Of a stretch of 64,000 nucleotides of DNA, positions 1-11,450 are shown piece after piece. Each line of letters starts with the position of its first letter. Within the stretch, counting starts at the first letter, position 1. The notes below the pieces were generated by a model. The model made no database searches. It worked only from the letters and a program-made list of their open reading frames with translations, and had not been told where the DNA came from. Both the position numbers and the translations under genes were made by a program. The DNA is from Thinopyrum elongatum (lineage: Eukaryota > Streptophyta > Magnoliopsida > Poales > Poaceae), in contig CM022298.1 of NCBI GenBank assembly GCA_011799875.1, forward strand, positions 722,233,622-722,297,621, in the 5' to 3' direction.

Positions 1-1029
1 GGCAAGATAGTCTGGATGACTGAGGGTACTAGGTACCAATCTTCAATTGCTGAGTGGGCCAAGCTGATCAATGCCCCTGAAGAAGCAGAAGATGACACAG
101 ATGTCTATGGAAAGCCTAAGAAAGGCCATGAATCCATGGCACACATGTAGAAGGAGATTCCAGATGATGCTTTGGGGACTCACAAGTTTGGGTCCATTTA
201 CTATCTGTTGTCAGGGCTGCCAACCATCAACACTATATTGAGGCACACCTTGTTACCCAAATCAGGAGATGACAAGATGATCAGAGGGCACTCAATCAAC
301 TTGTTACATATGTTTGATGTGCCAGAGAAGTTCAAGGTGATGACCTTGATTGTTGAAACAGTGAAGAGGACTGCAGCAGATCAGAAGAGGTCATGTGGAT
401 ATGCCCCATACATTCAAATGCTCATCAACTCCAAGATGGGCACAGGCACATATCTGCTAGACAGAGAGCACCTTCCCCTGAGGCCAGACTTTGAGGACAA
501 TGTTGTTGTCATGGATGCATCACATCCTACATCTGTGGAGGCTCAGGAGAAGAGAGAAAAAGCAAAGGCAGCAAAGATTTCCAAGGTTCCAGATGTCTCA
601 GCTGTAAATCTCAAGACCAAGCAGGATCAGCTCAGCTATCTGCTTGAGGCCACTGTGAGAATTGAGAAAGGACTAACTACCCTGACTCAAAATCAAGAAA
701 GTCTTGAGAGGATCATTGAAACAAAATTTTATGATCTAGACTTGAAGGTCACAGAGATTCAGACCGCAGTTGAGCAGCTCCAAGAAGAAGCTGAGGGAAG
801 GAGAGGAAGAGCTACCACAGAGGCATTTCAGAGAGTGCCTAGAGGCAACAGGTCTATAGCTGTGCCAGTCAGTGACACAAGAGCCACCACTTCAGCACCT
901 GCAGCCACTGCCCCAGTTGCCCCTCCAGTTGCAACTCCTCCAGTTCCTCAGACATCATTGGAAGCTTTTGCAGATGCTGTTCTCTCCACGCCATCTTCGC
1001 ACATCGGAGCTCCCGGAGATCGTGCTTAG
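1..1029 (+). pseudogene. Sirevirus downstream (env-position) ORF, 3' part, one nonsense codon
   Basis: One frame runs open from base 1 to the stop at 1027-1029, broken only by TAG at 148-150; the context suggests a former tryptophan codon. The first ~150 residues form a globular region with a conserved-looking block around GTHKFGSIYYLLSGLP and later DREHLPLRPDFED. A charged, predicted coiled-coil stretch follows (about 600-830, heptad-like QDQLSYLLEATVRIEKGL), then a Pro/Ala/Thr-rich tail (880-960). It lies between pol and the 3' LTR, where Sireviruses can carry an extra ORF sometimes called env-like; no membrane segment is visible here, so an envelope role is unsupported. Similar proteins are often annotated in wheat as retrotransposon proteins of unknown function. 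The start lies outside the window. Confidence 0.6.
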
Positions 1030-1561
1030 AGTGCCGCATAACACTATGCATTTTCAAGCTTTTTGGTAACTTGTTGCCAAAGGGGGAGAAAGTGTATAGA
1101 TCATAGGCTTCAAGAGAGAGAGTGTTTTGCTTTTATTTGCCTCTCTTGCTACTTGTCGTTTGATTGTTTGCTTGCTACAATATTTATGCTTGTGTGTGAG
1201 ATAAGAGTATCTCAAACTCGTATGATCATGTGGTTGATCATATTATGCCTTAATGTGTGCTTGAACGATGATATTTTATCACTTGTGTATGATCAATCAT
1301 GTTTGCCTTGGTGATGAGTGCATGCTATTTATATTCTATCATTTTGAGCGCTCCACCAAGATGTATGTGACATGGAAGAGTAACCCATGATCCTAATCGA
1401 TTGTGCATTTGCATTCAAAAGCAAATTTTAAATAATGCACAAATTTAGGGGGAGCTCTTGCTTATCACATACTTCTCAAAGCGACGATATATTCCATTCA
1501 TATTATCATTTTTCGAAGCTTTGATCTATATGTTGTCATCAATTACCAAAAAGGGGGAGAT
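1030..1561 (+). other. Non-coding 3' region of the Sirevirus with three polypurine tracts
   Basis: No coding potential is seen. Three purine tracts occur: AAAGGGGGAGA at 1079-1089, AGGGGGAG at 1447-1454 and AAAAAGGGGGAGA at 1548-1560. The last abuts the LTR and is the likely plus-strand primer. Repetition of the tract upstream of the 3' LTR is a described Sirevirus feature. Confidence 0.7.
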
Positions 1562-1910
1562 TGAAAGTGCAACTAATCCCCGGGTGGTTTTGGTAATTCA
1601 TAACAACATATAGCTCATTGAACTAATATCCATTCAAGTTGATTATTTCAGAAAGTTCAATGATTGGCAATGGCATGGACTAGAGATGTGGACCCCTCAA
1701 AATGGTAAGGACGAATATTGGCAAAAGCTCAAGACTCTTCATTTCTATTTTAGTGATCCAAGATCACATTGAGTCCATAGGAAAAGCCAATACTATTAAA
1801 AGGGGATGAGGTGTTGCTTAATGGTCTACTTGCTCAAAATGCTTAGTGATATGCTCCAAAGCCCTCAAACACTTTCTCATATCCAAATATGTCCCAAACC
1901 TAAAGTCAAA

Positions 1911-2372
1911 CTCGGCCCCACCGATTTGATCCATCCGGCGCCACCGAGTTCTTTTGACATAGCCATAGCCAGAAACCCTATTCAGTTCGGTCTCACCGAT
2001 AGGGATCTCGGTCTCACCGAGATGGGATTGCAAACTCTCTGTTTCCCTTCGTAACATTTCGGTCTCACCGAAATGAGCGATCGGTCCTACCGAGTTCGCA
2101 ATGCAAACTCTCTGTTTTCCTTTCGTAATGTTTCGGTATCACCGAAAGGAGCGATCGGTCCCACCGAGTTTGCCTGACCAACTCTCTGTATGCTCATTGC
2201 TGAAATCGGTCCCACCGAGTTCATGCAATCAGTCACACCGAGATAAGGTTTTGCCCTAACCCTAGCGCATCGGTCCCACCGAGTTGATCATGTCGGTCCC
2301 ACCGAAAATCCTAACATTCACATTTTGAACTGAATCGGTCTCACCGAGTTCACCTATTCGGTCTGACCGAGT
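1911..2372. promoter_or_regulatory. Cluster of CGGT(N)ACCG palindromes in the Sirevirus U3
   Basis: At least a dozen near-palindromes of the form TCGGTC(T/C)CACCGA occur, for example 1986-2000, 2007-2021, 2057-2073, 2081-2094, 2131-2147 and around 2280-2320. They lie directly upstream of the TATA box. Palindromic boxes in Sirevirus LTRs are established; their function is not. Confidence 0.75.
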
Positions 2373-2417
2373 TGGGTCAAATGTGTGAAAAAAAACGGTT
2401 AGATTTTGTGTGGAGGC

Positions 2418-2425
2418 TATATATA
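2418..2425 (+). promoter_or_regulatory. TATA box of the Sirevirus LTR
   Basis: TATATATA followed by a pyrimidine-rich CCCCTCCACCCC stretch, at the expected U3/R position downstream of the palindromes. Confidence 0.6.
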
Positions 2426-3222
2426 CCCCTCCACCCCCTTCTCTATTCAAGAGAGAGCCATCAGAACGTGCCTACACTTCCACTACTCATTTTCTGAGAG
2501 AGAACCACCTACTCATGTGTTGAGATCAAGACATTCCAATCCTACCATAAGAATCTTGATCTCTAGCCTTCCCAAGCTGCTTTCCACACAAATCATCTTT
2601 CCACCATAGCCAAATCTGTGAGAGAGAGTTGAGTGTTGGGGAGACTATCATTTGAAGCACAAGAGCAAGGAGTTCATCATTAACACACCATCTATTACCT
2701 TTTGGAGAGTGGTGTCTCCTAGATTGGTTAGGTGTCACTTGGGAGCCTCCGGCAAGATTATGGAGTGAACCAAGGAGTTTGTAAGGGCAAGGAGATCGCC
2801 TACTTTATGAAGATCTACCCGAGTGAGGCAAGTCCTTCGTGGGCGATGGCCATGGTGGGATAGACAAGGTTGCTTCTTCGTGGACCCTTCATGGGTGGAG
2901 CCCTCCGTGGACTCGCGCAACCGTTACCCTTCGTGGGTTGAAGTCTCCATCAACGTGGATGTACGATAGCACCACCTATCGGAACCACGCCAAAAATCTT
3001 TGTGTCTACATTGCGTTTGCCTTCTCCAAACCCTTCCCTTTACCTTCATATGCAATGATTTACATTCCGCTGCTATACTCTTAGAATTGCATGTGTAGGT
3101 TGATTGCTTAACTTGTGCTAAGTTGCTAAAATCTGCCAAGACTTAAAATTGGGAAAAGGCTAGATTTTTATTTGGTCAAGTAGTCTAATCACCCCCCCTC
3201 TAGACCTACTTTCGATCCTACA

Positions 3223-3405
3223 GCAGCCCATAGCCACCGCGCGCCCTGACGGGGTCCCTCCCGGGCGTGTGAGGTTTTGGGTCCTCAAAAGCGCCCGCCG
3301 GATTGCTTGCGTACCGCGCTTCCGGACGGGTCTCCTTCGACGTGAGCTGCGGTACATCACCCTCGGCATTGGAGGTACACGGTGACGTGTTCGTGTGCGA
3401 ACACA
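3223..3405 (+). repeat. 5' LTR remnant of element 2 (3' 183 bp)
   Basis: It matches 20576-20758 almost base for base and ends GTGCGAACACA, against GTGCGAATACA in the 3' LTR. Its upstream part was displaced by the Sirevirus insertion. Confidence 0.9.
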
Positions 3406-3409
3406 TTTT

Positions 3410-3426
3410 TGGCGACTCCACTGGGG
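3410..3426 (+). promoter_or_regulatory. Primer-binding site of element 2
   Basis: TGGCGACTCCACTGGGG begins four bases after the LTR. It differs from the initiator-Met site used by the other gypsy elements here. A tRNA-Arg type primer, as reported for Tat/Ogre elements, is likely but was not checked. Confidence 0.55.
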
Positions 3427-3505
3427 AAAGAAGCTTCGAACGGTCTCCGGCCCATTCTTGCTATGAAGAGATCGTCATCTAGGGTTTGCAATCTACAGAG
3501 GTAAC

Positions 3506-6500
3506 ATGAATACCCAATTCACTTATGTAGATGCAAATAATGCATATGTTGTTGCTAGATCATTTAATGAGCATAATTTATCGGCTAGCCCTAGCTTTAT
3601 CAATCATGCATCTAATTATGTGCAAGAGCCGATGCAACAAAATCTCCATGCTTCTACCTCATATAATTTTAGCAACATGCAACATATGTATACCAACTCC
3701 CATGCATCGGCAACCCCACAAATCCATATGCCGATGAACAACGTGATGAGTTTGGTTAATCAAGTTGAAACACCCTATGTAGGAACTTTCAATAGCATGC
3801 AACAAAGTGTTTCACCTTTTTATTCATCGGCAACTAACTTGCAACATCTTAATCCAAACATGCCGGTGGATAGGGGAATTGGCCATGCTACTACTAGTTA
3901 TTCAGCCAATTACCCTCAAACATCATATGCTACACCTCATGCTACTAATTTTTTCGCACCATACGCAACTGTTGATGTCCATAATTCGGCCCCGCACCTT
4001 CACGATCATGGCCGAATAAGTGAAACTTCTGCAGGAGCACAAATGCCTTCACCTACTACCGTGGCATATCATGTTCCCCATGCACAATTACAAAATTTTG
4101 GCAACATCTCATTACCGAAAGAATCTAAAAACATCGCGGGGCAACCATATCCAGACTGGGTAATTGAGAACAAGCTTACATTCTCTTGGGATTTGTGCAA
4201 CTCTATTCGCCAGACTAATAGAAGGCGGGAAGCCTCATGATTTTGCTGCTGTAAAAGCTAGAGTTGTGCAAATGATGCAGTAGCCCAGTGTTGTACCATC
4301 CAGTATACCACCTAAACAATTGCAAAGTTTCGACACCTCATTGCCAAAAGAGTCTCAAAGTATTGGGGGGCAATCTCATGAGGAGTGGATGGAAATCGAG
4401 ATGAAAAGGTTCAAAGCTCGCCAAGCTGAGATGTGGGCTAAAATTAGACAAGAGCGAGAAGCCTTGCAAATTTAAAAAGATAAAGGTATTGATTCAGGTA
4501 ACAAAGAAAATTCGGTTATTGAAAAAGCCGAATCAAATAGTATATATTCTAAGTCCATCAAATCAGAAGAGGCAAGCATTATTGAGAAAAGGCATGGAAA
4601 GCATAGCAAGACAGTCATGCTTGATTTTTCTGAAGTTAATGGAACCTACTTCCCGCCCTATGAGTTTCGTGCCATAGAAATTGACAAGCTTCAAGGACAA
4701 GAACAAGTAGCCGAACAAACTTCGATTGACAAAGATCTTCAAATTTATGATGCATGGAATCAAGAAGAAAATTGTGACGCGGTGTTGGGAAGCCATCTAG
4801 AAGCAAAGCACGATATTATTCATGCCATGCAATCATCATGCTCTCCCAACATATTTGAAGAGGTATGCATAGCGAGTAATTTACCTATTTTCAGATTTGG
4901 TCGCAACTTCATTATTGATGCATCTATAAGAAATATTCCCATAAGTAACTTTGAAAGACCAATGAAGAAGGGTAATTTACTTGTTAGCAATAAAATTGTT
5001 ATAGAACATATCGGTCAACCTATTGTGCCATTTATAGAGACCGATAGTGACTTATTATTGCAACCAAGGCTTTCCCCATTGCTTTATCTGAAGTTCATAT
5101 CCAATTGGGTAGCTTTGCTTATTTCTCACTTGGTACCAATTGAGACATTTATATTCTAACTATATTCGTTTCAGAAATTTAAAGCCAAGGTTAAATTCTA
5201 TTGAGAAAACCGATGTTGTTGTAATATCTTATCCAAAGACGTCGGAGATAGAGTGCAAAACACAATGCATAGCCGAATGGGAAGACTCCAAATCTGAACC
5301 ATTCATGTGCTTAGTTACAAAGCCGTTCTCACAACAAGATCGGCTCAAGAATAAGAAGTATACCTTCAATTCAAACATGTGTGATCAAATCTTTGATTTG
5401 TTGTTGACAAATAATTATATTAGAATTCTTGATCGCCATGTTGAGCTATCTATCCAAGGACGAATGTATTGTAAGTTGCATGATTCGTTCAAGCATAATT
5501 TTGAGGATTGCAACATGTTTCGTCAAATAGTTAAATCGGACATTGAAAAAGGACGATTGAAGTTTGTTGAAACACCAAGAGATGACCAGTCTATTCCGAT
5601 TGGTCCCGATGGAAAAAAGTTTTTGCATCGGCTGCTTCAAGCAGATCCATTTAAAGAGAAGGTAAAAACTGCAGGTGATGGGATCAAGCTTTCAAGTAAA
5701 GAAGTTGTTGAAGAGCATAATGAACATAATCTTGAGGGTGAGAATTCCATCGAAGATACAATGGTGACGCCAACGACTGGGGGGCAGCAAGCAAATCCAA
5801 TGATCGATGAAAGCAAACCAAAAGAAAACAAAGGCCGAAATAAGCGCAAGTGTAAGAGATCAAAAATCACCTTCACTGAACTATTGGAAAAATATTAAAA
5901 GAAGAGTGAAGAGAAGAATGCTTATCGGCCAAATCATGCAAAGAAACCAAGATCACCCCCAAGGCGCAAATATGAGGATCGGTATTGGCAAAGTGAGAAT
6001 TTTAATGCAACATATTCATATCCTTATTTTGGGCCGCCAGTGCCAATGCCGTGGATGCCTCCCTATGCTCATATAGATCCATATCCATCATGGGACAGGT
6101 ATGATACAAGGGCACATTCTCCATCTTATTTTAGACCATCTCACCAATATTATGCAGCTCCGAGAAGATCAACATTTGAACAATCACATGTTAAAGACAG
6201 TTTCAATCATAAGGAATCGGTCCAGAGCTCAAGGAAGAAGAAAGAGGTGGTCACGCAAGTTTACCGTGTTAAAAGAGATGGTCGTAAGAGTGCAACTTCA
6301 GATTTGATCTCAAATGAAAAAGAGCCAATTAAAGTGTTGACATTGGCTACTAAAGGCAATGAGACAAAGCAACCAATTATTGAGAGTCAAAGTGCCAAAT
6401 CTGAAGAAAAGAAGTTGAGAGTGCATAAGGCCAAAAAGGAATTGCCATTGGTCAAAACAGAATCATAGCCGAGATGCCCACTCGGCTTAACGTATTGGCA

Positions 6501-6861
6501 AAAGAAGGAATTACAAAATCTTAGTGCACAAGAGCTGAGACAGAAGAACATGGCATGGGTTCCCAAGAGGATCATTCATAACAAAAATGATGTGCATGCT
6601 TCTATTGCAACAAGTACAATAAAAGTGAAGAAAGAGAATAATGGAAGCAACAAACAATTAAGCCGAAGGTGTGCATCACAACATCAAAATCTTCGGTTAG
6701 CACATCATCCATTTTCTTCAACAATGCCATTGATGCCTTTGCCATGGAATTCATCCATAGGTATGATCAGTTACCCTCCATGGACTTATTTTGATCCATG
6801 GATGCAACATAATTTTCTATATCATGACAGGGTATTACCAAATCACTATACATTTGGTTAG
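3506..6861 (+). pseudogene. Gag-like polyprotein region of element 2, broken
   Basis: A long Asn/Gln/His-rich first frame (3506-4240) is followed by pieces in other frames at 4489-5159, 5140-5898, 6040-6468 and 6550-6861, so several frameshifts or stops separate them. The 5140-5898 piece has a zinc-finger-like CxxH...C block (YCKLHDSFKHNFEDCNMF), followed by IVKSDIEKGRL. This pattern is recurrent in grass gypsy gag proteins. Later pieces carry VYRVKRDGRK and MAWVPKR, also recurrent in these elements. A short sequence repeats inside gag (around 4110-4150 and 4335-4375: LPKES...GGQ..). The protein would coat element RNA. No protease active site was found. Confidence 0.7.
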
Positions 6862-7248
6862 TTACATTTTTGTTACTAATACAAAGGGGCTGAAATATTT
6901 TATTGCTATTTCATTTGTTTATTTTGGCTATACATACTTTGGTGGATGAATTCTACATGGACCTCATGGTAATGGCCGATACTTATCTATCGCCCTAGGA
7001 ATATATCTAAGAATGGCCAGTGTGGTATTCTAACATCGTCCTTAGTTTGAGTAGAGATTGAGATAAGTTCTTGCAAAGGAATTTGTCAAATTGATGCCAT
7101 TGAAGATATTATGCATGGACCAATTCATCAAAATTGCAAAGTGAACTTATGTTTTGATTGGGTGTGTGCTTTGGCTTATTAGTTTTCAGAATTTATGTAA
7201 GGTCAAATCATGGTTGATTTTATTATTGAGCATCATATTGACATCATG
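6862..7248 (+). other. Degenerate spacer of element 2 up to the nested insertion
   Basis: There is no open frame until 7201-7248, which reads GQIMVDFIIEHHID and is the lead-in to RNase H. It continues in the same frame at 18745 after the inserted element. A ~70-bp stretch (6974-7045) recurs in diverged form at 19446-19514 (GGCCGATA...ATCGCCCTA...CATCGTCCTTAG). Confidence 0.55.
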
Positions 7249-8724
7249 TGTAACATCCCCAGCCTCACATCACAGTGATCACCCTCTGATCCTGCCAAGT
7301 CACCATGATTAACTATGCTTGATCATTATTGCATCATATCTCATTTCCAATTCCAATTCAAATTCAAAGTGAAAAATAAAAGTTGTTCAAGTTGGAAACA
7401 AAAATGTTCATCTTATTCTAAAATATTTTCCTAAGTATTTATCATGTAGATACCACCCTCAACAAAATTCCCAAAATGCCCCTGGACTTTAAAACAGTGG
7501 TCCAGCAGCATTTAATTTGTCCTTTTCGATTTCTAAAAACACCTAACCTTTTACTTTTGCCTCCCAACTTCTTGAGGCAGTGCCAAATATCACTAGGAAA
7601 TATTATGGCTTAGATCCACATTTTTCCAAACTGATTTGGTAGCCTAAATATTTCTTTTCCCACCTCTGTGATTAAATAAAAGGAGAAAAAATAGAAAAAT
7701 AGAAAAGGGGAGGAGGACCTACCTGCTTACCTGGCCGAAGGCCCAGCCCATCAGGGCCTCCTCCCACCTACTTCGCCTCGCTGTCGCCGCAACTATGGCC
7801 GAGCTCGCACCGCTCCGGCCACGGCTCGACACCGCGACGCACCGGGTGGCTGGGGATAAGGACGACCCCAAGCCGTTTCCCCTGGTCGCCTCCTCCTTTT
7901 TCCCCTCTCTCCCTCGATCCCCTTCGCCCCTGGCTGCCCCTCTTCTCCCTCCCTCGCACTGCTTCCTCCTCCTCCACGCAGACCCGAGTCGTCGCCGCCA
8001 TGAACGTCATCGTCCACGTGCTCTCCGCCCTCCCTACGCCTCAAGACCACGTCCAGGAGATGCGCCGGCCTCGACTACGTCGTCCACTCCAAGCCATTGG
8101 AGCCGGGGATCACCACCACGCTGGATCCATTGTCTTCTTCAACCTCCGGCCACCGCATCGCCGTCGCCGATTCAGTCGCCGTCACTGCCTCCCGCGCCTC
8201 CCCGAGCAGCTCCTCGTCACCGCTGTGAGGCCGCCCTCCTTTCCCCTTTGATTCCGCTCTAAGCCCGTAGCCGTAGCACCGCTGCCGTGGTCGTTTTGCT
8301 CCACCCGAAGCTCTCGCCGTCGCGTCTCGTCGCCGCTGTAGTTAGGGCCACTGGCAAGCGCGTCTGAGCACGCCATCGTGTTCGTCGCACTCCCAGGATG
8401 CTCCCGCGCCATTTACCTCTTCGAGACAAGGCCGTGAGCTTGACCCCGTGTTTCCTGTACTCCGGCCTCCGCCGTGGTAGCCGCCGCCGTCGCTGTGCTT
8501 CGTCTCAGCCTCGCCGGCCACTGCCGTTGGATGCGCACGAGTCTCATGATGCCGTAGGGACAAACTGCATCCAAAACGGACCACTACAGAGGAAACCCGA
8601 GGCCGCCGGCGTTCGGCCGCCGTATTTGACCTCGTCGGAGCCGTCTCCGGCGCCACCGCCAACGTGGTCTGACCGGTGGGGCCCGCCTGAGTCGCTGCCG
8701 ATGGGCCCCGCAGCCCTGCTGACT

Positions 8725-8744
8725 GCGTTGACCGCGGTCAACGC
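8725..8744. promoter_or_regulatory. Inverted W-box palindrome in the 5' LTR of element 4
   Basis: GCGTTGACCGCGGTCAACGC is a perfect 20-bp palindrome of two TTGACC cores. Further TTGAC cores follow at 8944-8955 (TTGACCAGTCAA) and 8965-8970. TTGAC(C/T) is the WRKY factor core site; activity here is inference. Confidence 0.45.
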
Positions 8745-9382
8745 GCTGACTGGGCCACCCAGTCACTGCTATGTGGGGTCCACCCCACTGTTTAACTAAT
8801 TAAGCAGGATTAAATTAGTTAAGCTGATTAATTAAATTGGTTAGACACTGACAGAGGGTCCCTGCTAGTTAATTAGGTAATTAGATTAGTTTAAGCACTG
8901 TTAAAATCCCACTGTCAAAGACAGGTGGGTCCCAGGCGTTAGATTGACCAGTCAACAGTCATAGTTGACTGCTGACGCAGAGCTGACATCATGCTGACAT
9001 CATATATCTAATTTAGTAATTCTGTTAATTTAAATAATTCCAGAAAATTGCTAAAACTTCAGGAATTCGTAGAAAATAAACCGTAGCTCAGATCGAAAAA
9101 CTTTATACATGAAAGTTGCTCAGAACGACGAGGCGAATCCGAATACGCTAACCACATGCCTGTCAGGTGCCCCTAACTACTTGAACATGGAACCATCCCC
9201 TCCGGATCATCTGTCTGACAGACGTCCGGAACTAGAAAAACTTTCCCGGTAATTTTCCGCTCCGTCCATAGCACTCAGCATTGCACTAGGTCACCACTGC
9301 ACTGTGTATCGCCAAGTCTTGCTTTGTGATTGCTTTTATTGCCGTGTATTTATTTGTTTCCTCCCCCTCTTCTCTCTAGTAG

Positions 9383-11129
9383 ACCCCGAGACAGATGAAG
9401 ACCCGATGATCGTCTACCTCGTCGAAGACCCGTTGGTGTTTGCAAAGCAACCAGGCAAGCACCCCCCTTTTGAACATTCCAATATCGCCTATTCTCTTCT
9501 CTCTTATGCTTGCATTAGAAATTGCTGCTGTTACTGTTATCCTGTTTCTGCTGCATAGCCTGTTTATTGTAACCTGCTGTTGTTACCTACCTGCTTATCC
9601 TAAACTGTTTAGTATAGGCTGGGTAGAGACCCATCAGAGACCCCCACTTTGTCCCGACTGCCCCGCTGGATTATCAGAAGACCCGATCAACGGGATCGAA
9701 GACCAGGCCCCGGCACCGCACATCACTTCCCCCTTAGCTGCTCGACACTACTGGGTTACTATCGAGTGCCGAGTGTGATACCTCACCAGCACTTCTGATG
9801 TTAACCTTGTAGGTTAGTTCATCGATTGTGGTCATCGAGGGTGATTCCTCCTTCTCCACTCCCGATAATGACACTGTTGTGCAACTACTCAAGAGTGGAC
9901 CACGAGGGTGATTCCTCCTTCGTTCACCTTGACGATAACATCAGGTGGAATTCCATCGAGGGTGATTCCTCAAGGTTCCCCTTGGTGCTAGACACATGGT
10001 TACTATGGTTACTATGACTTTACACTGAACCATGTTACTAAAGACGGGTCGGCCCTGAGGGGTACCCGCGCGAGCTTAATTGCGAGAGATGTGGAGTCGG
10101 GTGGACCTGGAGGGTGCCCGAGAGATGAATACGAGGCATGGCCGGGCATTCTTAGCCCTTGCCGCAAGTCCTCGAGACGGGGCGACGGGGTCACATCTTT
10201 CATGAGTCTCTGCTCGTTACCGCACTACCAACACACTAACGGTTTGGATATTTGATCCGAGGGGCCTCTGGCTTGATAGCACTAACCATCACGTGTCGTA
10301 TACTTCAGCCGAAGCTTAATGGACGTCAGCGACTGAGCGGCACACGCTGGGTTGGACTAGGAACACAACCGCGCTTGTATTAAGGGGTTGCTAGATCTGC
10401 TCACCGACAGTGCACGTAACGTGCAGGAGTTCCCGGGGCGATGGCCCAAGACCCATGGGGGCATAGGTTTAGTCCGGCGTGCTGACCTCTCTGTTAAGTT
10501 TTCGGTCGGGTTGCGGCGCATCGTTTGGCCGAGACCGGGCATGACCCAGTAAAGTGTGTCCGGCCGGAGTTAAGCGTGCGTGGTGGGTAAGTTGGTGCAC
10601 CCCTGCAGGGAAGAAAACATCTATTGATAGCCTGTCCTATGGTAAGGGACACTCGGAGTTGTATCCCGATCGGTACAACTAGAACTGGATACTTGAGATG
10701 ATAACTGGATAGTATGGCTCTGGGATTGCTTTCTTTCAGGGAGTCGAGAAAGGATCTCTGGGCGAGGTTGATGACACTACTACTACTTTACATTATGTTA
10801 ATCTACACTCTTCTAATGCTGCAAGACCGCTGAAGATGCTGAAGATGCTAGTCTTCGATAGGACTAGGCTTTCCCCTCTATTCTGGCATTTCTGCAGCCC
10901 AGTCCACATACACAGGCTCCCTTTGATAATGTTGCATATGTAGTGTAGATCCTTGCTTGCTGAGTACTTCGGATGAGTACTCATGTTTGCTTTGCTTTCT
11001 TTTTCTCCCCATATCCATTTGTTGCATCCAGATGACGGAGCCCCTGAGCCAGCTGCCCCCGCCGACGGCTACTACTACCACCCTCCCGGCGAGTACTACT
11101 ACAAGGAGCCGTCCGACGACCAGGAGTAG
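9383..11129 (+). CDS. Putative spliced small gene inside the LTR (exons 9383-9454 and 11032-11129)
   Basis: Block A (72 nt) follows a CTCTCTAGTAG acceptor-like end, reads DPETDEDPMIVYLVEDP and ends AACCAG before GCAAGC, a good non-canonical GC donor. Block B (98 nt) follows TTGCATCCAG and reads an Ala/Pro-rich stretch, then GYYYHPPGEYYYKEPSDDQE and TAG. Both blocks start in phase 1 and block A ends in phase 1, so the join is in frame. The same two blocks, borders and phases recur at 16648/18337 and at 29763/31440. An upstream exon with a start codon must exist if this is a real gene; I could not find it. Function is unknown. Transcript evidence is lacking, so this could be a relic of a captured gene or an element-specific ORF. 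Confidence 0.4.
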
Positions 11130-11437
11130 GTTCGAAGGGTCCCAGGCAGGAGGCCTGCGCCTTTCGATCGTAGAGTTTTCTTTTGCCCCGCCTTCTTAAA
11201 GGCTTATCTGTGTTTTCTTTTATATCTGTACTCAAATATCTAATGCTTCCGCTGACGCTTGTATGACATCGAGCTTATGTATTCGAGCCCTCGAGGCCCC
11301 TGGCTTGTAATATAAAGCTTGTATAACTTTATTTATGTTTTAGAGTTGTGTTGTGATATCTTCAAGTGAGTCCTAGGCTTGATCGTGTGCATTTGCGTGT
11401 ATGGTTAGTGCACGATTAAGCCGGGGTCGTCACAGGT

Positions 11438-11450
11438 TGGTATCAGAGCC
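11438..11450 (+). promoter_or_regulatory. Primer-binding site of element 4 (initiator tRNA-Met)
   Basis: TGGTATCAGAGCC three bases after the LTR is the standard plant initiator-methionine tRNA complement. Confidence 0.85.

Larger units (their letters stand above)
1..3222 (+). mobile_element. Sirevirus-type Ty1/copia retrotransposon, 3' part with complete 3' LTR
   Basis: The window opens inside this element. It reads: a downstream reading frame (1-1029), a long non-coding stretch with three polypurine tracts, then a 1661-bp 3' LTR. Multiple polypurine tracts before the 3' LTR and clusters of short palindromes inside the LTR are recognised hallmarks of Sireviruses. In Triticeae this suggests the Maximus group (name from recognition only). 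The element sits inside the 5' LTR of the next element. The bases after its end, GCAGC (3223-3227), match the uninterrupted site at 20576-20580 in that element's 3' LTR. The 5' half, with gag and pol, lies left of the window. Confidence 0.8.
1562..3222 (+). repeat. 3' LTR of the Sirevirus
   Basis: It starts TGAAAGTGCAAC straight after the polypurine tract and ends CGATCCTACA, giving TG...CA termini over 1661 bp. It contains a palindrome cluster (1911-2372), a TATA box (2418-2425) and a pyrimidine-rich end. The following GCAGC is the probable target-site duplication; its partner lies upstream of the window. Confidence 0.85.
7249..11434 (+). repeat. 5' LTR of element 4
   Basis: TGTAACATCC...GTCGTCACA, 4186 bp. 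In order it has an AT-rich start, a GC-rich block (7735-8790), a W-box-rich stretch (8725-8975), exon-like block A (9383-9454), three copies of CGAGGGTGATTCCTC (9837-9975), exon-like block B (11032-11129), and an end rich in poly(A)-type signals (AATATAAAGC near 11310). Compared with the 3' LTR it lacks ~26 bp near 10295 and a 20-bp duplication near 17740. Confidence 0.9.

Noticed and set aside
7795..8262. 155-codon GC-rich, Pro/Ser/Arg-rich open frame in the 4.2-kb LTR (also 15060-15527)
   Set aside because: Composition is that of a GC-rich block open in several frames on both strands. The two copies differ by non-synonymous changes and element 3 has no counterpart.
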